From Apostichopus japonicus (taxonomy: Eukaryota; Echinodermata; Holothuroidea; Aspidochirotida; Stichopodidae), in assembly GCF_037975245.1 (NCBI RefSeq), contig NC_092565.1:16969999-17033998 (forward strand): a stretch of 64,000 nt of DNA. Direction: 5' to 3'. The notes under the pieces are model-generated. The model searched no databases. It was not told where the DNA came from and saw nothing but the letters and a program-made list of their open reading frames with translations. The stretch's first letter is position 1. Each line of letters begins with the position of its first letter. Shown piece after piece: positions 55,357 through 64,000 of this stretch. Both the position numbers and the translations under genes were made by a program.

Positions 55357-56708
55357 CTAAAGTGAAAGAGAAAAGTTACTTGTTACTTTGGCACTGCTTT
55401 CCAAAGGTATTTTGTCAGATTTTGGTGCAAAAACTACTCAGGAGAGCAATGTACTAGCTGTAACCAGATCTAAAATGAGGGCGCTGTTCAAACAACATTC
55501 TAAACTAGTTGTAGTCGATCATATTGACTAGTTTCTTAGTGTAAGTCTTGTATCATTTTCTATGTGCAGGCTTAGACTTCCAAGAAATGCTTACAAACAA
55601 AACTAGTGAATAGGTCACTGGAAAATTGGTATATTTTAAGGATAAAAACTGATTAGTATTTAGAAGGATGGGTAGAAGGAAAGGCATGTTTGATAGGCAT
55701 GCAACAACCTTCAAGCCAGGTAAATAGGTTTGGCTTAACAGCTCATACAGCTGATGCCAACCAGGCTGCCTAGCCCTTCTGATTCAGATGTGGCAACTAT
55801 TTCCTCTTGCAAACCTGCTCATACAAGGCTCAGCATGGAAGAGTATAGAGAGTAGTTAACTCACCACCTAAAGGACATGAGATATTTTCAACTCAGTCAA
55901 AACAAACCATGCGCTCAGGCCTAAAAAGCACCATGTTGGCAAGCTTGATCAAATGGCTCATAATGGAATTGGTAGTGTTTACAGAATCTACAGGAAACAG
56001 GTTAGTAAATTTGCAAGTCTTATTAGGAGCCTATCACAGTGCTATGATGGCTTACAGAGAGACAAGCAATGGATGTGGGGACGACCCTATAGGTCTTTCT
56101 GATATGGAAGAATTTGTAGGACTTGATTCAAAGGTTGTGTTTGGAATCACTATGTAGCTACAAGAGTGAACTCTTCTCCATCTAAAACGCTTTAAAACAA
56201 AATGGCAAACCTGGCAAGAATCCTTCAGAACTAAACATTACACGGCAGTTAGGCTTGCATCAGACGTTGATCAGCTCAAGTTCAGCTCGTAGATTGCTCA
56301 GCAGCATCTCTCTTTCCAATCCTGCTGTCAGTACACTACAAAAGTCGGCCAACCAGTTTGGACCTGTAATAGAAGAAATTAATGAAAACGATGTCAGAAA
56401 AGGGGTGTTTAGAGGAGACACTGCAACTGTGTGGCCTCTCAAAAGACTCAATATTTTGCAGAATACCATGCATAAATTTGTTATTGGTTACCATCACTGT
56501 AACAAATTTTACTTACTTGGTGAAATTAATGGAAGAAGAGGTCACAAGGTACAATGTCCAGGCCATGAAGTCTGTTCCGCAAAGATGCAAATGTCGGAGA
56601 TGAACAGAATGGTGGAAAGATTTGTGCATCCAAATTACTTACTGCATGGTAAGAACCCACTAAAGGTCAAGTGCCTCATAACTGATTCACCAGTACAATG
56701 GCGGCAAC

Positions 56709-57001
56709 CAGGCGTGTAGCCAGGAATTTGCCAAGAGAGGGGCCAAACTGTAGATTCGACATTGCAAACTATTTAAGTGTAGCGCCACCATGGTTGGCGC
56801 GAAGTGTACAAGAAAATTTTGGCTAAAAATACCTCCCAGATCGCTGGAAATGGCACTTCCCAGGCCTTGTTAGTTGCATCTTAGCATTTTCTCTTTTCAA
56901 AATACTGGCGATATCATAAAAACATTAAAAACAATAATAAAAAATATGCTCAAGGGGGGGCGGCTGCCCCCTTCGCCTCCCCCCCCTTGGCTATGCGCCC
57001 G
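56709..57001. mobile_element. hAT-type MITE inserted in the MULE transposase
   Basis: The left end CAGGCGTGTAGCCAGG and the complemented right end CGGGCGCATAGCCAAGG align. Flanking 8-mers GCGGCAAC (56701-56708) and GCTGCAAC (57002-57009) match at 7 of 8, a good hAT target duplication. Transposase coding is on both sides. It contains core repeat copy 6. Confidence 0.85.
56773..56862 (-). repeat. ~95-bp palindromic core repeat, copy 6
   Basis: Inverted orientation: AGCGCCACCATGGTTGGCGC, then AGAAAATTTTGGCTAAAAAT and CCTCCCAGATCGCTGGAAAT. Confidence 0.8.
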
Positions 57002-57985
57002 GCTGCAACTACTCATTCTGAAACAGAGAACCTGTTAGACCAAGTACACCTAAATAGGTCACTCCACAGAGCACTGACTAAAGCAGTACTCTCCTCTGAT
57101 ATGTTACCTACAAAAACTGTGACTACAAAGCATTTAATACAAAAGTGCTTTGCAGAGGAGTTGACCTACCCTTTACAGTCAGAGGTGACTGCAAGCTTGC
57201 AGTAAAGCGCTCAAATAAGACCACTGCAAAAGTTGTGAAAGCTTTATCAACATGTTTAAACTGCTTTGCAAAGTGCTACAATGGAAATCATTCACATTGC
57301 TCAAAGCATTCATTTGTATGCAAGGGGGGCAGGAAGTACAAAATTTCCATTTATGCCAAATGCTACAAATAGATCTCTGCTAATATCCCACACTGACAGC
57401 ACACAACTAAATGAATTACTTGAGACACCCACCTGCAGCAAACCATCATTGTCCACTTGCTTTCAGACTTCCACTCAAAAAGCAGAGGGAGTCCATCCAA
57501 AACATAGCACCATATTTCACGCAACAGTCAGTACAGGGACCACAGTTCCATACACATCACAAATAAAGGGTCTGAAGACTTCATAGCCAGGAAGATGAAA
57601 GCTACAGGATAAAATGTGAGCTCAAATAGTCCATGTATCCAGACTCTGAAACAGATGCAAAGAAAACCACAGTATGATAGATTATGTAAAAGAGGCAGAG
57701 TATACAAAAGGAAGAGAGAAAGAGTACAAGCTACATGGTATAACAAAAATAAAAAACCCAGTGCAATCAAACATGCAAGACGGGCTCTTGCTTCACTGCG
57801 AGATTCTGCTGATAGTTGTGAAACCTCCACACATAGGCTGTTGTGGCATATGTGGAAGATGTCAAATGATTTGGTAATTAAAATTTGTTTTCTTTGCACA
57901 ATCCTTTGAAGAGCATATATGCTAGAATGTGGACCCTGATGGCTCTTCTCTTAGCTGCCAGGGGTGGCTTTGTTACAATCACTGT

Positions 57986-59348
57986 TTTGTTGACTCTACA
58001 GCATACATTATGCATAACAATCCCTGTCAAAACAATCAGTGTCCATTTCTTGCATGATAAAGTAGCACTTGGACAAATGAAAAAAAAAAACTGAACAAAG
58101 TGAACATCCAACTATGAATGTAATGCTTTACATTAGATTCCTAGTTGGCTCCATCACAATGGTTCATCATAATATCTGCATTCCTAGACATAGGCCTATT
58201 TCCATTAACCACATGAGTTAAATTATCATAATTCAGCAACAAAGACTGCAAGGGATATATAATATTCACACACAAAATATTCCCACCAGCATTAAGTCCA
58301 AGGCAAATATGCATTGGTGCCAACATTCAACTATTGTCTGCAAAACTGAAGTTTCAGGGTGGTCCTTGCTAGCCAAGTGGTCAATAACTTCAAAATGTTT
58401 GATTTTTTTTTTTTTAAACTTTGTGAATGTTTGGACAATCCTTCAGATCAACCAATTCAACTAAATTATTTTAAAAGGCTCAATCTCTGTCAATATCAAG
58501 AAGATTTGAGGAAAAAAGTGTCTTAAATTTATTAGAAACTTCCATGTAAAATTGTTCTGGGTAATTGTGTACCTCCCCAATCTAATGATATGTATTGCAT
58601 ATGGACATTGATATTGATTTGACAAGTGGGAATTGGAAAATGAATTACTTATGTCAGCTCTATTTTCTGGAATATCAGAATCATTATCTTCACTACTGAT
58701 GGGAAATAACATGCCTACATCATTCCTCATAGCTAGTTTTACCTATCTGACAGTTGCTATGAACCCCTTTTCAGATGTTTCTAGAAAGGGTCAATTCTAA
58801 TGTAAAGTCTCTCCTCACAACTGTTTAATTCCACATCTATAAGAAAGGTTCTACTCATATAAGTGAATGAGGTGTAAGTAATGTTTCAAAAGTTTATTGT
58901 ACCTTCAAGACTGTCCTGTACATATGACATTTGGGCAATTATATGAAAAATTCCAACTGTTTTTGGCTGTTCTACTTTTGTGAGAAACGGTGAAGTACAA
59001 ACCTGCATTGCTGTACTGTAAAGCAAAGTGGTAATTAACAACCTGATTATGAGTAGGGCCCACTAATTAGGTCATTTAACATATTTAAATGGATTTAATT
59101 ACAATTCATTCTTCTAAATTGTAGTTTAACCATAAACATAGCTTGACAAACTGCTGGTCTCTTTGGTTGGTTCCTAATATAGTTCATGATCAGCTGTCTG
59201 CTGCATTCTGTTCATTGAGTGTTTGTATAATGTGGCTGAGCAAGAGTCTTGCATGTCAGCCATGCTGTTGGATAAGGGAAGATCACTGACGGAGTGATTG
59301 AAAAGCAACTTAAATGATACAACCTTAAACAACTGTCGTCTGGCCTGT
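57986..59348. other. unclassified sequence
   Basis: No convincing coding, transposon termini or tandem repeats; short homopolymers only. Confidence 0.35.
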
Positions 59349-59354
59349 AAACAT

Positions 59355-60752
59355 CAGACCTGTCAACTCTCCCGGTTTTACCTGGAGACTCCCGGTTTTT
59401 ACCTGAATCTCTAGGCCTCCCGGTTTCATATTCTATTCTCCTGGTTTTTTAATGTTTCATCACTTTCTTTTCATCAAAATTTCTGAAAATAGCCAACAGT
59501 TACAGTCCTATACTTATTCGCGTAATAAGTGTAATCTAAAAATATTGATTGTTTACAAACACGTTACAACTGACACAGTGCTGTGCGGGACTCTCAACCG
59601 ATATTAGGCTGCTCTGTCAGTTCTCAGACTTCGCCCAATGTCGTTATTGTACGTTGACCTTGGTCGAGTCCTGAATACAGTACAGTAGTACGTCGTGCAC
59701 TGTGCATATGCCATGGTGCACAAGTTTAAATACAAGTTGTCACTAATTGTTTGTAAATGCGGCGTACTGAATGTATGCAGTTCGCATGTAGGCTACTTGT
59801 ATACGACAAAAAAAACCAGTTAAGTTCTATGCTAGCACACACTTTACCTGCGTCCTCTTCGATGCTACAGTAGGTGAATATCACGTCTTAAACTACGATT
59901 TAAGAAACGGCTGTTTCAAACATCTCACTAATTCTTTCGGCGACTTTAATCCCTATTCATTGAGCACAATAGCATAACCTGCGTATAAACTCATACAGGG
60001 ATTATACGAGGTGTCTACAGTACGCGGCAAATTTGTGTGTCAACAATTTTATACGCGATTGTACTTGTTTATATGTTTTTATATGATCCTGTGCGCGAAC
60101 ACAAGTCCAGTTATACATGAGCGGTAGCATGGACACTTCGAAGCTCGGACACCTAAGCCTTAAAACACCCCAAAACTATATCTTCTAGTATAAATCACCT
60201 GAAAATATACTTGATATGGTGGGAGAAGTGTGTTATGTTACAATACACATCCAAACTATCTTTCCTGCAAACTGTTTTCGCGTTGTATTCCAGAAGATTC
60301 TTTGTGATTGTGGAACTGGTATTTTTTTGCTAGAGTATTGCGAAGTTCGGACACCCAACCCACAGTGTGGCGCTGGTGATAAAATTGGTGGCGCAGTTGC
60401 TCTTTCAGTAATTATAACAGATAGATCTCTGTCATTTTATTGACAAATATGTAAGTACTTACTTGCACATGGGTCATTTTGGAGGGAAAATAACCGTTGC
60501 TTTGTAGTTTTTTGTGCAATTGGCTGTTACTATAGGTGGTCCTGGTGAAATCGTGTATTTCTTAGGGGTGTCTGAACTTCGCAGTGTTCCAAACTTCGCA
60601 ATACTGACTATACTGTAGACTATTTATTTAGGAGTATTAATAATTTCAGTTGAAAATTACCAACCTCCCTATTTTCCCCTTATTCTCCCATTTTTTGGGC
60701 CCTGAAAAATGTTATTCTCCCTATTTTGGGGTCAAACAGGTTGACAGGTCTG
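59355..60752. mobile_element. 1.4-kb TIR element with 6-bp TSD, reiterated subterminal CTCCCGGTTT
   Basis: 13-bp perfect inverted ends CAGACCTGTCAAC (59355-59367) and GTTGACAGGTCTG (60740-60752) are flanked by the direct repeat AAACAT (59349-59354 and 60753-60758). Next to the left end CTCCCGGTTT-type phrases recur four times (59368-59450); next to the right end CTCCCTATTTT-type phrases recur three or four times (60665-60730). No transposase is seen. A 6-bp duplication is unusual for hAT, so the superfamily is open. Confidence 0.85.
60130..60608. repeat. inverted GCGAAGTTCGGACACC motifs inside the 1.4-kb element
   Basis: CGAAGCTCGGACACC (about 60138) and GCGAAGTTCGGACACC (about 60339) on plus; complements GGTGTCTGAACTTCGC (60567) and AACTTCGCAATACTGAC (60592). 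This may be a nested small TIR element with ends at about 60136 and 60588. Confidence 0.6.
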
Positions 60753-60758
60753 AAACAT

Positions 60759-61533
60759 ACTCAATTAACTTCCCTTATCCATGGCATTGCCAGCATGCTC
60801 TGCCATGTTGCAAAGACAAAGAAGCTAAATCTAGTATAAGTGGGAGTTTAACTCTAATGTACGCTTCTGCAATTACATACTCGGCACAAATATAGGCTAC
60901 ATTATGCTGGAAATTCTGTCTAGCCTAGTGACGATTAGGCTAGGTGCCCAAAGTATTAATATTCTCACTATTTAACATCTACATTAACAATGCAAGCATG
61001 CATGACATGTTAGGCTACACCACATCCATGAAAATCTGTTTATACTTATTGTGTAGGAATGTAGGTGTAGCCTAGTGTTAATATTCCGACTGTTATCCAT
61101 TCGCTTAATTCAACTGAAGTATGTTTTAGTCAGCAATTCAGATAATCCTTACCAACAAGACACAACTTTTGTTTGTCAGGAAATTGAAACATTCACCATC
61201 ACAAGATAACTCACATTTAAGTATATGAGTTGGTTACCTACCGACTCAACAAGCTAATGTTCTCTTCGGCCAATATGTTTCGTTTTCGACAACAACCTTT
61301 GGAACATTCTATTTATAGCAGGCCTAACTTAGAAATCTATCATAGGAAACAAGGTCATCATATCACTGACACAAAGTTCTTAAGCAAGTTTACTTAACTT
61401 ACATTCTTCCTCGACTATATTGAATAATGGTTAATGTGACTTAATTTTTTTCAAACTTGGATTGATCTTTCAAAAATCAGCTAATTGATATTACATATGT
61501 AATAATAATAATAATGGAAAAAGATTTAAAATG
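60759..61533. other. unclassified sequence
   Basis: No features recognised. Confidence 0.35.
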
Positions 61534-61538
61534 CAGTT

Positions 61539-61915
61539 CAGGGGCGTCGGAGCTATTTGTGATTGGTACGGCAGATCAGAGTGTGGCCATCTATCATAAT
61601 TATCGGAGGACGTTTGATAGGTCAAACTACGCTACGCGCCACCATGGTTGGCAATGGTTGGCGCGTAGCGTAATGGAGAAAATTTTGAAAAAATGCCTCC
61701 CAGATTGCAGGAAATGGCACTTCCCGAGCTTGAAAACAAGACCCCTGGCATGCCAGAGTAGTCACATTTAGCCTACGTGCCGTCATCATTATTTGCCATG
61801 GCATCATTTTTTGCCATATTTTTTACTTAGTCCTACTTTTTTTTTTTTTTTTGGGGGCGCCGTGAATATTGGTCCGGCGTTTGCCGGACCTGCCGTACCG
61901 GCTCCGACGCCCCTG
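61539..61915. mobile_element. hAT-type MITE with 5-bp TSD
   Basis: Inverted ends CAGGGGCGTCGGAGC (61539-61553) and its exact complement (61901-61915), with GGTACGGCAG further inside both. Flanked by CAGTT (61534-61538 and 61916-61920). A 5-bp duplication fits the hAT5-type group rather than classical hAT. It carries core repeat copy 7. Confidence 0.85.
61626..61730 (-). repeat. ~95-bp palindromic core repeat, copy 7
   Basis: Inverted. GCCACCATGGTTGGC is followed by a second ATGGTTGGCGCG, so the palindrome is partly duplicated; then TGCCTCCCAGATTGCAGGAA and ATGGCACTTCCC. Confidence 0.8.
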
Positions 61916-61977
61916 CAGTTAAGGTGGTGACCGGTAGTCGAAATATTTACTGAAAGTCACATTATGAGGTCTCATCA

Positions 61978-62400
61978 CAGTGGCGGAGCATAGGGGTCTT
62001 GGACTCTTGGTCAGAGGGGGCGAGAATGGTCTGTATGGGCGTTTTCGACTTTATCTAAGCGGAGCGCCACCACAGGTTGGCGCAGAGCGTACAGAAATTT
62101 TTTGAGTAAAGATACTCCCTAGATCGCCGGAAATGACCCTTTCCGGGCCTTGCTAATTTGCAGATAAACGAAGAATAAATAGGTGTCATCGCAAACAAAA
62201 TGCAACAAATGTCAATAGGTAGATGAGAACGCAATGAAAAAGTAAATAATCGCGAATAAGTAAGAAGTGGTGAATAGCTGAAAAGGGTGCCAGCAGTCCA
62301 TCTGAGTCCGTCAAGGGAGGGGGGGGGCATCCACCCCCTGACTGTATGGATGCTCAGCCATTGTCTATTCATATGATTGTAATCTTGAGATATAATGCTG
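61978..62400. mobile_element. hAT-like fragment
   Basis: It begins CAGTGGCGGAGCATAGG, a hAT-type end close to that of the element at 693. The right end was not found before the satellite. It contains core repeat copy 8 and a GGGGG/CCACCCCC inverted phrase at 62316-62338. Confidence 0.5.
62053..62149 (-). repeat. ~95-bp palindromic core repeat, copy 8
   Basis: Inverted: ATCTAAGCGGAGCGCCACCA, CAGGTTGGCGC, then CTCCCTAGATCGCCGGAAAT. Confidence 0.8.
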
Positions 62401-62520
62401 GTGCAAAAGATCAGCAAAAGTCGTCACTGGGGTTCGAACCACCATTGCAAAAGAAAGTCTCGCTCTACAGCTAGTACAGTGCGCCAAGCCGTCGCGCCAC
62501 TGTGTCGGTTGAGATATAAT
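62401..62520 (-). repeat. tRNA-like satellite, diverged variant (left part)
   Basis: GCAAAAGATCAGCAAAAG, the B box GGGGTTCGAACC and AGTGCGCCAAGCCGTCGCGC follow the order of the array at position 1 and the same orientation. It is interrupted at 62520 by a LINE. Confidence 0.8.
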
Positions 62521-63339
62521 TTTTTTATTTTTTTTATTTATTTATTTGTTTGCCACAAAAGTACATAGTGGAGGAAGTCTTCCATAAAGATTAAAAGCTT
62601 AACAATGTGGAAGACTCCCTGAAGAAAGTTAAGAAAAGCAAAGAAAAAAAAACAAAATATATATATGTGTATGAATACATACATACATATAAGTACAAAT
62701 TAAATGTTCAATATATATATATAGTAATTACATACAGGTATAATTTAGTTTTAGTCAGTAACTAGCTATTATTTCCTTACAAAACCACTTCTTAAAGGAT
62801 GTGACTGACTTTTTACTCTTTAAATCGTTCATTAGAAGATTCCATGCATTTGTTGCACGGTTTTGTAGGCTTAAAGTTCCAATGGTGGTGGGCATGATTA
62901 GCATGCCTCGTGTTATGATTATGTACATGTATCTCTGTTACTGGTTAAAAAATTGTCAAAGGCAGCTGGTAGTAATCCATTCCAGGTCTTGTAGGCAAAT
63001 AATGCAAGCTTAACTTTAATGAGATCGTGCAATTTTAGTAAGTTGAGTTTCTTAAATAGGGGACTGGTGTGCTCACGTGGGGCTGAGTGTGTTATGTGGC
63101 GAATGGCTGCCTTTTGGAGTATTATAAGATTGTTAAGGTTGGTGTTGTATGTACCAGACCAAATAATGGAACAATAAGTGAGATAACAATAAGCGGGACA
63201 ACCAGGGTCTGGTATAGTGTTCTGAGTATGTTTTCCGATAGATAATATTTCAACTTAGATAATATGCCAACATTCCGTGCAATTATACTGCAAATAGTTG
63301 CAAAAATACTGCAAATAGTTCCGTGCAAAAATACTGCAA
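62521..63339 (-). mobile_element. CR1/Jockey-type LINE inserted in the satellite
   Basis: Minus strand: a degraded RT C-terminal region (NVGILSKLKYYLSENILRTL, LYQTLVVP) from about 63290, then the shared 3' hairpin (GGAGGAAGTCTTCC / TGGAAGACTCCC, 62568-62613) and a T-rich end at 62521. Flanking ATAAT (62516-62520 and 63340-63344) is a plausible 5-bp target duplication. The far end contains a GCAAATAGTT/ACTGCAAATA triplication (63288-63345). Confidence 0.75.
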
Positions 63340-63344
63340 ATAAT

Positions 63345-64000
63345 GCTGGATATCTAATAGTTAGCGCTCCTAATGCCAGCAAGAGGTGCAAAAGATCGGC
63401 AAAAGCCGTCACTGGGGTTCGAACCACCAGTGCAAAAGAGAGTCCCTCTACAGCTAGTACAGTGTGCCAAGCCGTCGCGCCACTGTGTCATTTGAGATAC
63501 AATGCTTGTTATCTAATAGTTAGGGCTCCTAATGCTAGCAAGAGGGTTCGAACCAACAAGTGAAAAAGAGAGTCTCACTCTACAGAAAGTACAGTGCGCC
63601 AAGCCGTCGAGCCACTGTAACGGCTGAGATATCAGCTGATTATTTAATAGTTAGGGCTCCTAATGCCAGCAAGAGGGTTCGAACCAACAAGTGAAAAAGA
63701 GAGTCTCACTCTACAGAAAGTACAGTGCGCCAAGCCGTCGAGCCACTGTAACGGCTGAGATATCAGCTGATTATTTAATAGTTAGGGCTCCTAATGCAAG
63801 CGGAGAGGTGTAAAAGATCGGCAAAAGACGTCATCACTGGGGTTCGAACCACCAAGTGAAAAAGAGAGTCTCGCTCTACAGCTAGTACAGTGCGCCAAGC
63901 CGTCACGCCACTGTATCGGCTGAGATAATATTAGCTGATTATTTAATAGTTAGGGCTCCTAATGCAAGCGAGAGGTGTAAAAGATCGGCAAAAGAAGTCA
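63345..64000 (-). repeat. tRNA-like satellite, diverged variant (right part)
   Basis: AGTGYGCCAAGCCGTC recurs at 63461, 63593, 63724 and 63889, giving periods of 132, 131 and 165. The short units lack a ~34-bp piece (AAAAGATCGGCAAAAGACGT region). The B box GGTTCGAACC is kept in all. Orientation is the same as the array at the start of the window. Confidence 0.85.

Larger units (their letters stand above)
55668..57890 (+). pseudogene. Mutator-like transposase (degraded)
   Basis: Pieces in order: MGRRKGMFDRHATTF (55668); a 5'-middle part with YRETSNGCGD and LSDMEEFVGLDSKVV (about 56040-56150); NPAVSTLQKSANQFGPVIEE; INGRRGHKVQCPGHEVCSAK (the CPGH motif, 56520-56585); PLKVKCLITDS (catalytic-core strand, about 56660). 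After the MITE come TENLLDQVHLNRSLHRALTK, CLNCFAKCYNGNHSHCSKHS (cysteine/histidine cluster, about 57252-57310), LSTCFQTSTQKAEGVHPKHS, and a C-terminal KHARRALASLRDSADS and PHIGCCGICGRCQMIW. These are the landmarks of the Mutator-like transposase domain of invertebrates. Multiple frame breaks; inactive. Confidence 0.8.
54520..57985 (+). mobile_element. Mutator-like (MULE) transposon copy
   Basis: The most complete of the family: non-coding 5' block (54530-55560) with an antisense exon, transposase remnant (55668-57890) and 3' end (GAATGTGGACCCTGATGG, TTAGCTGCCAGGGGTGG). It is interrupted by a 293-bp hAT MITE. TIRs were not identified. Confidence 0.8.

Overview
This is eukaryotic intergenic or intronic DNA, not prokaryotic. 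It is AT-rich, gene-poor and packed with transposable elements of nearly every major class, most of them broken. The repertoire suggests a marine invertebrate deuterostome, most likely an echinoderm. The best clue is a Gypsy element whose integrase precedes its reverse transcriptase (the Gmr1 group, described from deuterostomes) and whose capsid looks related to the SCAN domain. Alongside it are SURL/Mag-like Gypsy elements, Penelope-like elements sitting in TA microsatellites, Mutator-like and hAT transposons, and CR1/Jockey-type LINE fragments. I cannot name the species.

Layout. 1-2757: a 165-bp tRNA-like satellite array split by a 1.93-kb hAT element with a perfect 8-bp target duplication. 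2758-8200: LINE fragments, a hAT transposase remnant and several hAT-type MITEs. 9040-11610: a Penelope-like element (RT, GIY-YIG nuclease, hammerhead-like 3' motif). 11696-18963: a Gmr1-type Gypsy element with indistinguishable 1077-bp LTRs, inserted in a TA microsatellite; one nonsense codon and one frameshift break its RT. 19.1-26.4 kb: few recognisable elements, local duplications, a 52-bp-arm hairpin inside a 26-bp minisatellite, and a few minus-strand segments that look like exons of an unrecognised gene. 26.4-28.4 kb: 5'-truncated LINE. 31.4-36.3 kb: a 21-bp minisatellite, a TA microsatellite, then a 4.4-kb element with perfect 28-bp terminal inverted repeats, many copies of a GTGTCC/CTTAC motif and one intact 155-codon ORF. 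36.4-37.95 kb: a second Penelope-related RT (YRDDG active site). 38.4-42.9 and 54.5-58.0 kb: decayed copies of a Mutator-like transposon carrying a conserved exon-like segment on the opposite strand. 43.0-44.7 kb: a hAT-like element with an 8-bp target duplication. 44.8-46.9 kb: a scrambled, palindromic mosaic of a Gypsy family. 48472-53203: a young SURL/Mag-like Gypsy element with 173-bp LTRs that look identical and a perfect 5-bp target duplication. 59.4-60.8 kb: a TIR element with a 6-bp target duplication. 61.5-62.4 kb: hAT-type MITEs. 62.4-64.0 kb: a diverged version of the same tRNA-like satellite, interrupted by a LINE.

The genes do not form a pathway; they are largely independent mobile elements that insert into each other and into simple repeats. 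The least explained structures are the 31.9-36.3 kb TIR element, a ~95-bp palindromic core repeated eight times, the tRNA-like satellite, and the antisense exon inside the Mutator-like copies.
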